Source: a virus. Taken from it: a DNA stretch of 26,388 bases. The DNA lies in IMG/VR virus record IMGVR_UViG_3300032665_000168, positions 1-26,388 of that record; one strand, given 5' to 3'. Under the pieces are notes generated by a model that saw nothing but the letters and a program-made list of their open reading frames with translations, did not search any database and was not told the origin of the DNA. How positions within the stretch are numbered: position 1 is the stretch's first letter; each line of letters begins with the position of its first letter. A program made the translations under genes and the position numbers. Below, piece by piece: positions 1 to 8,232 of the stretch.

Positions 1-2163
1 CTCGTTCTTGTGGATCATCGCCAACTGGTCCGAGGGCACCCGGTCCCAGCCGCCCGCCGCGCTCGCCAGGGCGATCCCACCCATGAAGCCCATCGTGGTC
101 GCACCCGCCGCAGCCGCAGCCGCCGAAGCCAGCTCCGGGCCGACGATGGGGATGCCGATGTAGGCGGCGTAGGCGGCGGCCTCTGCCACGGCGGCCGAGT
201 CGGCGATCCGCACCATCGCACTCAGGGCGGCGGCGTTGTCGATCACCACCGTGGAGGTGGCGGCGGCCGTGGTCTGGGCGGCGGCGGCGCTCGCGGCCGA
301 GCCGGACTTCGCGGCGTCCGTGGCCTGGTGCCGCACCAGGCTGATCGCCAGGTGGTTGACCTCGTCCAGCCCCTGCTTGATCCAGTAGTCGGCCCAGTAG
401 TTGGCCATGCTACCCAGCCCCGCCTTGAGCCCCTGGCTCAGGGTCATCTGGCCCGCCAGCATCTTCTGGATGCCCTGGCTCCAGCCCGCCTCCATGCCCT
501 GCAGGTTCGCCATGTCGGCGTCGTGCTGCTTCTGGGCCGCGTCCCGCTTGATGTCGTTGATCTGGGCGGTGGTCTTGCGCTCGAGGTCCACAATCTGGGC
601 GTTGATGCTCGCCTTCTGGACCACAGTCAGGGACTGGTCGGTCAGTTCGTCCAAGAGCTGCTTCTTGGTGGCGGCCTCCTCCTGCTGAATGAAGGCGATC
701 CGCTGGTCCAGCTCCTGTTTGGCGCTGATCTGGCCAAAGGCGACCTTCTGGTCCAGGTCCCGCTTCTGCTCGTTGATGGCGTCTTTCGAGGCCGCGAGCT
801 GCTCGTGGGCCGCGATCCTGGCCACCGCGGCGGATTCCCTGGCCTCCTGGTCCCGGAGCTTGGCCATCTCCCGATCGGTCTCCCGCTCGACGTTGATCCG
901 CATCTGGGCTTGCTGGTTGTCCAGGTCAGACGTGGTGGCGTTGAACTGGCGCTGGGCGGCCGCCAGCTCCGCATTGGTCTTCTGTAGTTCCAGCGGCTTC
1001 CCGGCCTCAAGGGCGGTCTCTTTGGCGGCCCTGTCCTGGGCGATCTGGAAGACCTCGGCGGCGTGCTGGCGCTCGAGAGTGATCTGCTCCTCAAAGCTGA
1101 TCTGCCCCTGGTCGGCAAGGCTCTTCTCGGCCTTGAGCTGCACCTGGATGCCATCCAGGGCGGCCTTGGCGATCTCCTCGGCCGTGCCCTTCGCCAGGGC
1201 GATCCGCTCCGCCGCGTCGGCCTTCAGGACCTCCGGGTCAATCAGGTGCTTCTTGGCCTCTCCGCCGCCGCTCATGCCCTTGGCGTGCATCTCCTCGCGG
1301 CCCTTGTCGGTGGTGCCCTCATTGTACTTCGCGCCAGAGAGTTCCTCCCGCTGGTATTTCAGCATCGCCTGGTGGTCGATCTCGGCCTGCAGGTAGGCGG
1401 TGTGCATGTCCCGGAAGAAGTTGGCGATCGGCGTGGCTTCGGCCGAGACCTCAGCGGCGTACTCCTGCTGGGCGATCTTCAGCCGGCCGATGGACTCCTT
1501 GGACTCCTCCATGTTCTTCAAGGACTCGGGCGTGATGATGTGCGCGCCTTCGCCCTTCTTCATGTTCTCGATGAACTCGTTCAGCATCGGGCCCGCGGTC
1601 GCCCCGGCCCGGCCCAGGGCCAGGATCAGGAACTGCTCACGCTCGGTCGGGGTCGCCATCTCGTCGGCGATCTCATGGACCCGGGTGAGGTACTGCTCGA
1701 AGGTCATTCCCTGCAGGGCCGCCTTGTTCGCCGCCACGCCGTTGTCGATCAGGGCCTCGCTGTTGGCCTTGATGCCGCGCTGCATGCCCACCATGAGGCC
1801 CTGGAGGGTCTCGGTGCTGCCTCCGGACAGTTCGATGGCGGCGGTGTACTGGTTCATCTCCGTCAGGGAGGCGCCGGTCTCGTAGCCCAGTTTCTTGAAT
1901 CCCTCGGCCAGCTCGAACGTGCTGGTGACGGCCTCGCTGACCCAGGAGAATCCTCCATGCAGGGCCTCAAGCGCAAGCCCGGCGGCGCCCATGAAAACCG
2001 CCACGCTGCCCATCTTCTCGAAGGCTTCGATCGCTGAACCCAGATCGCCCTTGATGCCCTCGGTCGCCATCTTCACGGCGTCCTGGCTGTCCTTCATGCC
2101 GGTCAGCAGCCCTTTGACGTCGGCGCTGAACTTGATCTGGAGTTCCTTGTCCTTCTCGCTCAC
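1..2163 (-). CDS. Phage tail tape measure protein (partial, C-terminus beyond window)
   Basis: This frame stays open for 721 codons from a GTG at 2163 to the left edge, so the C-terminus is missing. The GTG follows a good ribosome site (GAGGAG) and overlaps the stop of the preceding gene. The visible protein is long, Ala/Gln/Lys-rich and largely helical: an N-terminal part with a hydrophobic stretch near residues 50-70, then coiled-coil-like segments rich in E, K, Q and A (about residues 330-580), then an Ala-rich region near residues 640-700. It ends at the edge with AMIHKNE, typical of the C-terminal part of tape measure proteins. Size, composition and position directly after the tail tube and chaperone genes all fit. 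Tape measures set tail length and help DNA passage through the envelope. The family call is confident; the exact subtype is not known. Confidence 0.9.
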   Translation of the reverse strand, partial: MSEKDKELQIKFSADVKGLLTGMKDSQDAVKMATEGIKGDLGSAIEAFEKMGSVAVFMGAAGLALEALHGGFSWVSEAVTSTFELAEGFKKLGYETGASLTEMNQYTAAIELSGGSTETLQGLMVGMQRGIKANSEALIDNGVAANKAALQGMTFEQYLTRVHEIADEMATPTEREQFLILALGRAGATAGPMLNEFIENMKKGEGAHIITPESLKNMEESKESIGRLKIAQQEYAAEVSAEATPIANFFRDMHTAYLQAEIDHQAMLKYQREELSGAKYNEGTTDKGREEMHAKGMSGGGEAKKHLIDPEVLKADAAERIALAKGTAEEIAKAALDGIQVQLKAEKSLADQGQISFEEQITLERQHAAEVFQIAQDRAAKETALEAGKPLELQKTNAELAAAQRQFNATTSDLDNQQAQMRINVERETDREMAKLRDQEARESAAVARIAAHEQLAASKDAINEQKRDLDQKVAFGQISAKQELDQRIAFIQQEEAATKKQLLDELTDQSLTVVQKASINAQIVDLERKTTAQINDIKRDAAQKQHDADMANLQGMEAGWSQGIQKMLAGQMTLSQGLKAGLGSMANYWADYWIKQGLDEVNHLAISLVRHQATDAAKSGSAASAAAAQTTAAATSTVVIDNAAALSAMVRIADSAAVAEAAAYAAYIGIPIVGPELASAAAAAAGATTMGFMGGIALASAAGGWDRVPSDQLAMIHKNE

Positions 2164-2378
2164 AGGCCCGCTCCTCTTGCCATCGCCATGAACTGCTCAG
2201 GAGTGACGCTCACGGGTGCCTCATCCTTGTGATCCTTGATGCCCATGTAGTCCTTGACCATGAGATGGACGGGTGGGCAGTCCAGCCAGTAATCAAGGAG
2301 ATCCAGCGCGTCGGGCCACGGGGTTTCATCCAGTTCGCGGATGGTCCACCCCGTGGCCGTGACGATCAGCCCCGTCAT
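2160..2378 (-). CDS. Tail assembly chaperone, second part (gpT-like)
   Basis: This is a 72-aa acidic protein with a central LDYWLDCPPVHLMVKDYMG segment that resembles the C-terminal part of siphophage tail assembly chaperones. It lies between the first chaperone gene and the tape measure gene, the classic place for the lambda G/T pair. The ATG at 2378 has only a weak ribosome site (GGCAGG). Its frame is -1 relative to the upstream gene and stays open upstream across that gene's end, so it may be made partly as a frameshift fusion instead of only from its own start. It overlaps the tape measure start by 4 bases. Function is inferred from position and resemblance; the mode of expression is uncertain. 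Confidence 0.7.
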   Translation of the reverse strand: MTGLIVTATGWTIRELDETPWPDALDLLDYWLDCPPVHLMVKDYMGIKDHKDEAPVSVTPEQFMAMARGAGL

Positions 2379-2389
2379 CCTGCCCAGGC

Positions 2390-2665
2390 TCAGGGGTTCT
2401 GAGGAGCCGGGGCGCTTTCTTCCGGGCGGGAGAAGGTCTCGGTGTGCAGGGCCTGGGCCGCAACCTTGATCGCGGCTGGGCTGGCGCCCTCGAAGTCGGC
2501 GTCCGGAACCGAGAGCCGCAGGAAGGCGATGTTCACCTCCGCCCGGGCGTAGAGGTCCGGGGCATCGCCGACAAGCGCGTCGATGACCTCCCGGTTCTTC
2601 CGTACCGCCCGGAAGGAAAGCGGTGGCAGTTGGACTTCGATGCCATCAATCTTGATGCTGGCCAT
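2390..2665 (-). CDS. Tail assembly chaperone, first part (gpG-like)
   Basis: This is a 91-aa protein starting at ATG 2665 behind a strong GAGGAG site. It begins with a small beta-rich segment (MASIKIDGIEVQLPPLSFRAV) and continues with helices and a Pro/Ala-rich tail. It sits immediately after the tail tube gene and before the second chaperone part. Tail assembly chaperones of this kind coat the tape measure protein and recruit tail tube subunits during tail polymerisation. The last sense codons end in C-CCC-TGA, where a -1 slip would continue into the downstream gene's frame. Assignment rests on gene order, size and weak sequence resemblance. Confidence 0.75.
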   Translation of the reverse strand: MASIKIDGIEVQLPPLSFRAVRKNREVIDALVGDAPDLYARAEVNIAFLRLSVPDADFEGASPAAIKVAAQALHTETFSRPEESAPAPQNP

Positions 2666-2681
2666 GCTGGCTCCTCAGTTT

Positions 2682-3422
2682 CTAGACGCTGGTGTAGGCG
2701 GCGTAGACCTGGCCGGAAAGGTTCTGGCAGGCTTCGAAGTCCACCTGGTCACTGGTGAAATCGTTGTTCTTGAATCCCAGCGCCATCTTGTTGAAGACCA
2801 CGTTGGGCAGCAGGATGCCGGCGAGGCCGCCGATCGGGCTGGAGCTGTAGTTCTCGAACAGGGCGAGCTGGAAGTAGGTGTTCGTGCCCATGAGCTGGTT
2901 CTGCAGCGAGACGGTGACGCCGGTGGCGGCCACGGTCCAGCTGTAGTTGAGACTCATCAGGTGCGCGGAGTCGGCGGCGGCGAAGGTGTAGACGCCGGTC
3001 GTGGTGACCACCGAATACTGGCCGGTGACCGGGCCGGAGGCGACCCAGGTGAGCCACTTCTGGGCGGTGTTGTCCCAGACGCCCAGGTCCTGCTTGTAGG
3101 TGGCGCCATGGACCGCGGTGATGCTGTTCGCGGTGGGAGCGGCCGGACCTTCCAGGTAGACGCCCTGGACGTTGCCCGCGGCCGTGGTGGCGCCGCTGGT
3201 GAGCTGGGCCATCAGGAGGCTGTTCAGGGTGGCGAAGGTCGCCTTCCCGGTGAGCTTGCCCTCGGCCTTGGCGATGTCCAAGGGGAACTGGCTGGAGCCG
3301 ATTAGGCTCTTGGTGGTGTAGCTGATGTCGATGCTGACGTCCTTCAGGACGCCGATGGGGATGGGCTGGGAACCCACGATGGCCGTTAGGAAGCCCACCC
3401 CGAAGTTGACGATCTGGCCCAT
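2682..3422 (-). CDS. Major tail tube protein
   Basis: This 246-aa protein is rich in beta-strand-forming residues and starts at ATG 3422 after GGAGGA. The opening (NFGVGFLTAIVGSQPIPIGVLKDVSIDISYTTKSL) is typical of siphophage tube proteins: a short conserved start, then a strand pair followed by a variable loop (SLIGSSQFPLDIAKAEGKLT). The middle (about residues 85-140) looks like an inserted beta domain, and the C-terminal part (NDFTSDQVDFEACQNLSGQV) returns to the conserved fold. It polymerises into the tail tube around the tape measure. Its place just before the chaperones and tape measure supports the call. Confidence 0.85.
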   Translation of the reverse strand: MGQIVNFGVGFLTAIVGSQPIPIGVLKDVSIDISYTTKSLIGSSQFPLDIAKAEGKLTGKATFATLNSLLMAQLTSGATTAAGNVQGVYLEGPAAPTANSITAVHGATYKQDLGVWDNTAQKWLTWVASGPVTGQYSVVTTTGVYTFAAADSAHLMSLNYSWTVAATGVTVSLQNQLMGTNTYFQLALFENYSSSPIGGLAGILLPNVVFNKMALGFKNNDFTSDQVDFEACQNLSGQVYAAYTSV

Positions 3423-3434
3423 GGCAGGGTCCTC

Positions 3435-3794
3435 CTAGAAGAGGCTCAGGATCTTGGAGCGCAGGGTCTCCTTGAGGTCGCTGAGCGTGTTGTGGATGGC
3501 GGTGGGGACCTTGATGGAGACGTTCTGCACCACGTCGTTCCAGAAGGCGTCGATGTGGGCGCTGGCGGCCTCGGCCTTGGACTGGGCCTCGGTGAGGACC
3601 GCCTTGACCTCGGCTTCGGCCTGGGCCGGCAGGGCGGCGATCGCGGCCTCCGCCTCCTTCACGTCGGCCTCGAGGCGCTCGGCCAGGGACGGCTCGGCCG
3701 GCGGAGCGGGCTCGGAGACAACCACTTCGGCCGGGGCTTCTGCAGGCGCGGCGGTTTCCGGGGCGATCTGGGGATCCTGGATTTCTTCGGACAT
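3435..3794 (-). CDS. Small coiled-coil protein between tail terminator and tail tube, function unknown
   Basis: I place the start at ATG 3794 (MSEEIQDPQ, 119 aa) because AAGGAG lies 7 bases upstream. An in-frame ATG at 3818 would add 8 residues but overlaps the previous gene and has no good site. The first 45 residues are Pro/Ala/Glu-rich and probably disordered. Residues about 45-85 are a strongly charged Ala/Glu/Lys helix, probably a coiled coil, and the tail end is amphipathic (LSDLKETLRSKILSLF). It has no recognisable family. Its position inside the tail gene run suggests a minor virion component or assembly factor, which is inference only. Confidence 0.65.
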   Translation of the reverse strand: MSEEIQDPQIAPETAAPAEAPAEVVVSEPAPPAEPSLAERLEADVKEAEAAIAALPAQAEAEVKAVLTEAQSKAEAASAHIDAFWNDVVQNVSIKVPTAIHNTLSDLKETLRSKILSLF

Positions 3795-3804
3795 GGCGTC
3801 TCCT

Positions 3805-4269
3805 TCAGACGAATTCAATTTCGATGGGGATGATGGCGATGGCCTGGGGTCCGAGGACGCCCTCGTCGGTCTCGATGGCGCCGGAGATCCAGGCGTGCTG
3901 CACGCGCCCGGTCAGGTCGCCCAGGACCTGCTTGCGACTCGCGCCTGGCGGCCCGCTGATGGACGGCTTCAGGGCGATCTCCAGGGCGTCGACGATGGGA
4001 TTCAGGAGCGTAGAGGGGGAGCAGGTCTGGTCGCCGTTGTAGGCGTAGAGGTAGATCTTGTAGTCGTAGCGCCAGACGGAGGGGAGCCCGCTGGCGTCCT
4101 GGAGGGGGGTCTGGTTGCCCTCGGCCAGGAAGGCGGCCGGCTGGCTGGCCGGGGCCACTTCGGACCAGTGCAGCAGCCGCCGGGAGGAGGTTTGGAGCCC
4201 GGGGAGGGCCTGGACCAGGGAGAACAGGGCGGCCGCGAGGCCCTCGCGGGTGAGGGTCGGCTGGCTCAT
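3805..4269 (-). CDS. Tail terminator / tail completion-like protein
   Basis: This 154-aa protein starts at ATG 4269, which overlaps the upstream stop as ATGA; a GTG three codons earlier (4278) is possible but less likely. It begins with a helix (LTREGLAAALFSLVQALPG) and continues with beta-strands (RYDYKIYLYAYNGDQ, AIAIIPIEIEF). This alpha-then-beta pattern, the size of about 150 aa and the site between the gp10-like gene and the tail tube gene match siphophage tail terminators, which form the ring that ends tail polymerisation and docks the tail to the head. No diagnostic motif is visible, so the name rests on gene order and fold pattern. Confidence 0.6.
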   Translation of the reverse strand: MSQPTLTREGLAAALFSLVQALPGLQTSSRRLLHWSEVAPASQPAAFLAEGNQTPLQDASGLPSVWRYDYKIYLYAYNGDQTCSPSTLLNPIVDALEIALKPSISGPPGASRKQVLGDLTGRVQHAWISGAIETDEGVLGPQAIAIIPIEIEFV

Positions 4270-4814
4270 TTGAGGCACCCCATGATGGCGGCGGCCAGGT
4301 CGGCGCGGATCTCCGGACCCAGTTCGTTGAGGGCGGAGCGCAAGAAGGACCGCTCAGGGAGTTTGATGTGTTGCATCCGCTGGAATTCCCCTACATGGGC
4401 GATTCCTTCGGCCGAGAGTTTGACCATGCTGACCGCGCCCTGGAGGGAGAAATACTTGCCCTTCTTCATGGTGTAGACGTTGCGGGACTTGCACTTGCGG
4501 ACGAAGGCATGGACCGTGCACTGCTTGATCATGTCCACCCCGAACTCATGGGCGGCGGCATAGACCACGTTGGTGCCGACCACGCCCGAGACCAAGCCGG
4601 CCCCTTCCTCGACGACCCGGGAGGTGATCGAGCGCCGGAGCCTGCCGGTCTGGACATGCAGTGGGTCGCCGCTCAGCTTCGAGGTCTTCACGTAGCCCAT
4701 CAGCATCACGGCCAGGTTGCGGACCTCGGTCTTGACCACTTCGTGGACGTTGCTGCCGGCCTGCTCCATGAAGGAGACGACCCGTTCCACTCCGAGGAGC
4801 TGCGCGATCACCAT
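4266..4814 (-). CDS. HK97 gp10-like head-tail / tail joining protein
   Basis: This 182-aa protein starts at ATG 4814, overlapping the end of the upstream connector gene by 7 bases. It shows the pattern of the gp10-like family: an N-terminal helix, VQTGRLRRSITSRV (the family's TGxLRxS motif), then VYAAAHEFGV, and LPERSFLRSALNELG near the C-terminus, corresponding to the usual PARPFLxPAL motif. Members act at head-tail joining. A Cys/Lys-rich segment near residues 97-117 (KQCTVHAFVRKCKSRNVYTM) is longer than usual and may be a small insertion. Its place between gp6-like and terminator genes agrees. Confidence 0.85.
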   Translation of the reverse strand: MVIAQLLGVERVVSFMEQAGSNVHEVVKTEVRNLAVMLMGYVKTSKLSGDPLHVQTGRLRRSITSRVVEEGAGLVSGVVGTNVVYAAAHEFGVDMIKQCTVHAFVRKCKSRNVYTMKKGKYFSLQGAVSMVKLSAEGIAHVGEFQRMQHIKLPERSFLRSALNELGPEIRADLAAAIMGCLK

Positions 4815-5389
4815 GGCACGTTCTTCTTGTATTTGTTGAGGGTGTACATGGCATCCTTGGGCGCCATGGAGTTGTCGTAGGAGGTGCTCTGGCCGGCCAT
4901 CCCTTCGGAGTTCTTGCCGATCCGGGTCCTACCCTTGAAGCGCAGCGCGACGGTTTCAACTACGGCGAACTGCAACTCCATGGGCAGGCCGGTGATCGCG
5001 CTCACAGACCAGACGTACGGGTATCCGGCCGTGTATGTGATCAACACGTTCTTCCGGCCCGCGCAGAACTGGCCTCCGATGATCGAGATGCTGCGGTCAT
5101 CGGCGAGCCAGCCGCTGCTCTGGCCGTCGGAGGGGAGGACGGGGTTGCCGTCGATCGAGACGGAGAGGATGGAGACCACCGGGCCTTCCGGCAGGGGCAA
5201 GGTGTCCCCGCCGTGGCCGTCGGTCATCCAGTTGTAGGTGAGGATCCCACTGAGGTTGCGCTCGCAGTAACTCTGCACCCAGGCCGACACCTGGGTGATC
5301 AATGCCCCCAGCACACCAGCCGATTGGCTGGTGGCATCGCCCAGGTAGGTCTGGACATCGGTCAGGGTGCAGAGGTCTCCGGCGGGCAT
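4808..5389 (-). CDS. Head-tail connector protein (gp6-like adaptor)
   Basis: This 193-aa protein begins CTLTDVQTYLG and continues with LGALITQVSAWVQSYCERNL, the standard start of gp6-like adaptors (a helix opening with a 'tl.dvk.yL' motif, then a second helix ending at a C or Y). Downstream are beta-strands (GPVVSILSVSIDGNP, NVLITYTAGYP) and then the helix LPMELQFAVVETVALRFKGR, all characteristic of the family. Such proteins form a ring under the portal and carry DNA to the tail. No clear ribosome site precedes ATG 5389. The capsid gene stop is only 4 bases upstream, so translation probably restarts there. Confidence 0.87.
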   Translation of the reverse strand: MPAGDLCTLTDVQTYLGDATSQSAGVLGALITQVSAWVQSYCERNLSGILTYNWMTDGHGGDTLPLPEGPVVSILSVSIDGNPVLPSDGQSSGWLADDRSISIIGGQFCAGRKNVLITYTAGYPYVWSVSAITGLPMELQFAVVETVALRFKGRTRIGKNSEGMAGQSTSYDNSMAPKDAMYTLNKYKKNVPW

Positions 5390-5393
5390 GGAA

Positions 5394-6908
5394 TCAGCCG
5401 TTGGCGATGTTGGAAATGACGCCCATGCCGGCGGGCAGGTAGGTCGCCAGGGTCTCCTCGGCGTAGACGCCGACGTCGCGGGTGCGGCTCACCTGGGGCC
5501 AGAAGGTCTGCACGTAGTCCTTGCGGATGTGCATCTCGGCCACATTGGGGGTCTCGTTGCTCTGGTACTGCGAGGGCAGGTTCTCGCACCAGGCCATGAT
5601 CGTGCCGGGCGGGACGTTGGGGTGCAGTACGAAGGGGATGACCAGGCCGCCGTGCCCGGCGGTGAAGGGGTTGAAGTAGCCGGACACCTGGCCGTTGGCG
5701 ACCACTGCGTAGGGGTCCGGATTCTGGGTCATCAGCAGCGGGGCGGCGCTGGTGTTCATCACCTTGTTGGTGATGTTCTGGAGTTCCTGGCTGTTGACCA
5801 GCATGACGGTCGGGCTCAGGCGGCACTTGTCCCACATGGTCTTCAGCATCACGTCGATCTCGAGGACGTTCCGGCGGCCGCCGGCGGTCAGGACGGTGCC
5901 GGTGCCCGCGGTGCCGGTGGCCAGCGCATTGACGTAGGCGCCGGATCCGGACGCGAGGGCGGCGTAGAGCAGGCCGTCCCAGGCGGTGTTGACGTTGCGG
6001 CTGCAGTCCGCGGTGATCGTGGAGTTGAGCTGCCCGGTGCCCGCCAGCGGCAGGGTGACCAGGATGCTGTTGGTGGTGGTGATGTACTCCAGCCGGGTGA
6101 CGCCCGAGCCGGCAGCCCCGACGATGAACCAGGCGTAGGCGACCGCGCCGTTGATGGCGGGAACCGTCAGGCCCAGCCCCTGGCCCAGGGTGATCGCCTG
6201 GGTCTTGGTGCCGGAGATCTGCGAGCTGCCACCGTTGACGGTGTAGGTCTTGGAGTCCGCGCCGGTCACGGTCACGGCCTGCTGGATGGTCTGGCCCGAG
6301 GCGGCCCCAACCACGCCGCCGGCGGCGATCCAGCCCTCGAGGGTGAGCGCGACGACCTGGATGGAGTAGGTGTCGGTCGGGAGGGTGGCGCCGGAGGTGG
6401 CGGGCGCGGTGGAGACGATGGTGCCGGGGGTGCCCAGGGCGGTCGAGGCGTTGCCGCCCAGGATGCCGAACTCCTCCTTGATCATGCAGCCCTGGAGCAG
6501 CCGCATGGTCATGGTGGACATCAGATCCTCAAAGCCCACGGCGGCGTTGATCGCCTCCTCGGTGATGTTGTCTTCCTCGCCGATCGTCCGGTAGCTGGCG
6601 GCCTTGTCGATGGCGCTGTAGTTCATGCGCCCCGACCGCTGGCCTTCAGGCAGCCAGCCCATGGAGGTGACGCCCGAGCCGGTCAGGCCGAAGATGGCCT
6701 TCCAGTTCGTGGCGCGGCCGCCGTGGCCCATGACCCGGGGGATCCGGTTGCGCAGGGGGGTGATGACCGGGTACAGGTTCTTCGAGGGAGCCTGGAGGTC
6801 GTAGTTGACGATGTTGCTGGTGGTGGTGAGGGCCTTCTGCAGAGCGTTCTCGCTCATCCCCTTGGCCACCTCAGCCTGAAGCTTCCGGAGGGTCTCCTGG
6901 ATGCTCAT
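5394..6908 (-). CDS. Major capsid protein, HK97-like fold with inserted domain
   Basis: This 504-aa protein starts at ATG 6908, 9 bases after AAAGGAG. The N-terminal part (about 1-150) holds typical capsid elements: a charged N-arm, LYPVITPLRNRIPRVMG and the strand/helix block TGSGVTSMGWLPEGQ...ASYRTIGEEDNITEEA. Residues about 165-320 are Gly/Thr/Ser/Ala-rich and beta-like with repetitive Ig-type spacing, which looks like an inserted surface domain. The HK97 core resumes near NVLEIDVMLKTMWDKCRLSPTVMLVNSQE and runs to the end. It is larger than the usual 300-400 aa because of the insertion. The preceding protease-scaffold and portal genes give the standard head order. It forms the icosahedral shell. 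Confidence 0.88.
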   Translation of the reverse strand: MSIQETLRKLQAEVAKGMSENALQKALTTTSNIVNYDLQAPSKNLYPVITPLRNRIPRVMGHGGRATNWKAIFGLTGSGVTSMGWLPEGQRSGRMNYSAIDKAASYRTIGEEDNITEEAINAAVGFEDLMSTMTMRLLQGCMIKEEFGILGGNASTALGTPGTIVSTAPATSGATLPTDTYSIQVVALTLEGWIAAGGVVGAASGQTIQQAVTVTGADSKTYTVNGGSSQISGTKTQAITLGQGLGLTVPAINGAVAYAWFIVGAAGSGVTRLEYITTTNSILVTLPLAGTGQLNSTITADCSRNVNTAWDGLLYAALASGSGAYVNALATGTAGTGTVLTAGGRRNVLEIDVMLKTMWDKCRLSPTVMLVNSQELQNITNKVMNTSAAPLLMTQNPDPYAVVANGQVSGYFNPFTAGHGGLVIPFVLHPNVPPGTIMAWCENLPSQYQSNETPNVAEMHIRKDYVQTFWPQVSRTRDVGVYAEETLATYLPAGMGVISNIANG

Positions 6909-6953
6909 GGTGTAGTTCTCCTTTCCACTGGTGAAGTGGGTAAAAGGGGCCGA

Positions 6954-8231
6954 CTACCGGCCGCCCGTCTTGTGGGTGAAAGTGATGAGCGCCTTGGCCT
7001 TTTCCGGGCCGTCGGGCATCTCGTTGATCTTGCGGAGCTCGTCGTCCAGCGACTGGGTCTTCTCGATCCCGTTGAGGGTGATTTCGTCAGCCTTGTCCAG
7101 GAAGGCCAACAGGACACCACGGGCCGGTTCGGGCAGGTTGCCCAGCTTGTCGACCTCGGCCTGCAGGGTGGCGATGGTGCCGTCCCGCTTCGCCAACTCG
7201 GCCTCCAGGGTGGCGACCTTGGCGAGGGCCTCGGTCGCTTCGCCCTGGAGCTTGGTGAACTCGGCGGTGTCGGCGTTCTCGACTTTGTCAGGCCCGGCCC
7301 AGCATTTCGCCAGCTCGCCCAGGGCCGCCTTGAGGTTCTCCATGTGGTCGCAGGCGACCTGGTGCTTCTCGGCCAGGTCCTTCTGGGTGGCGGCGCTGAA
7401 CTTGGCGCCGGCCTTCGCCAGTTCGAGGCCCAGTCCCGCGGCGAGCTGCAGGACCTCGGGCTCGGTCGGAGCCGGGGGCGCCGGGATGTAGGTCATCAGC
7501 TCGGCGGTCTCCTCGGCGCTCATGGCCGTGAAGGTGCTGATCAGGGAGGCGAGGCAGTTCCGGAGCTGGGCGGGGACCTTGGAGGCGTCGCCCTCCTGCT
7601 CGGCCTCGTAGACCGAATGGGTGCACATCCAGGACAGCCACTGGATCAGGCTGGCGAGGTCGGCCACGGTGCCCATGCCCTTGCGCAGCTCGCCGATGGT
7701 CTCGGCGGTCTTAAAGAACGGTTCCGGCACCGGATCCTTGAAGGCGACCTGCTCCAGCACGCCGTCGGCCTTGACCACGTCGAAGAATTTGGCCGTGGGC
7801 ACGCAGGGACTGTCGACGATGGAGATCTCCGCCGGGTCCGCGGTAAAGCGCACCGCGTCCTTGTTGGCCGGGTCGGACCACTTCTTGACGTAGGAGCCGC
7901 CGATGGAGAACCCGGTGTAGCAGCCCTCCTCGACCTTCTCCCACTCGTTGTCGTCGACGATCTTGGTGCCGATGTCGATAGCCTTCTCGGCGGCGTTGAA
8001 GTCGATGCTGATGCACTTCCCGGCGGTGACCTTGCCGTGCATGGCCCGGATATTTCCCAGGCTCTTGCCGTCGGTGTCCTTGGCGAAGCCCTCGGACCAC
8101 GCCTTGAAATAGGGCACGCTGGACTCAAAGTCGAAGATCTCACCGGACTTGTCGACCACTTCCTGGGTGGCCCGGCCCCACACTTCGCGCTTGGCGACAT
8201 CGACCTTGGTGATTTGGGCAAAAATGCGCAT
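6954..8231 (-). CDS. Prohead protease (XkdF-like) fused to a scaffold-type C-terminal region
   Basis: This 425-aa protein starts at ATG 8231 behind AAGGAGG. The first ~150 residues match XkdF-like/HK97-type prohead serine proteases: NIRAMHGK with candidate catalytic His65, YTGFSIGGSY with candidate nucleophile Ser109, and AEISIVDSPCVP as the conserved last core segment. The rest (about 170-425) is helical, Ala/Glu/Lys-rich and includes a coiled-coil stretch (about residues 315-375), as expected for a scaffold. The gene therefore likely supplies both the maturation protease and the scaffold. It lies directly between portal and capsid genes, and no separate scaffold gene is visible. Confidence 0.85.
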   Translation of the reverse strand: MRIFAQITKVDVAKREVWGRATQEVVDKSGEIFDFESSVPYFKAWSEGFAKDTDGKSLGNIRAMHGKVTAGKCISIDFNAAEKAIDIGTKIVDDNEWEKVEEGCYTGFSIGGSYVKKWSDPANKDAVRFTADPAEISIVDSPCVPTAKFFDVVKADGVLEQVAFKDPVPEPFFKTAETIGELRKGMGTVADLASLIQWLSWMCTHSVYEAEQEGDASKVPAQLRNCLASLISTFTAMSAEETAELMTYIPAPPAPTEPEVLQLAAGLGLELAKAGAKFSAATQKDLAEKHQVACDHMENLKAALGELAKCWAGPDKVENADTAEFTKLQGEATEALAKVATLEAELAKRDGTIATLQAEVDKLGNLPEPARGVLLAFLDKADEITLNGIEKTQSLDDELRKINEMPDGPEKAKALITFTHKTGGR

Positions 8232-8232
8232 T

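Noticed and set aside
6931-6945. Short hairpin (CCACT/AGTGG) between the protease and capsid genes
   Set aside because: A 5-bp stem with no T-run is too weak to call a terminator; it could affect mRNA stability, but there is no support.
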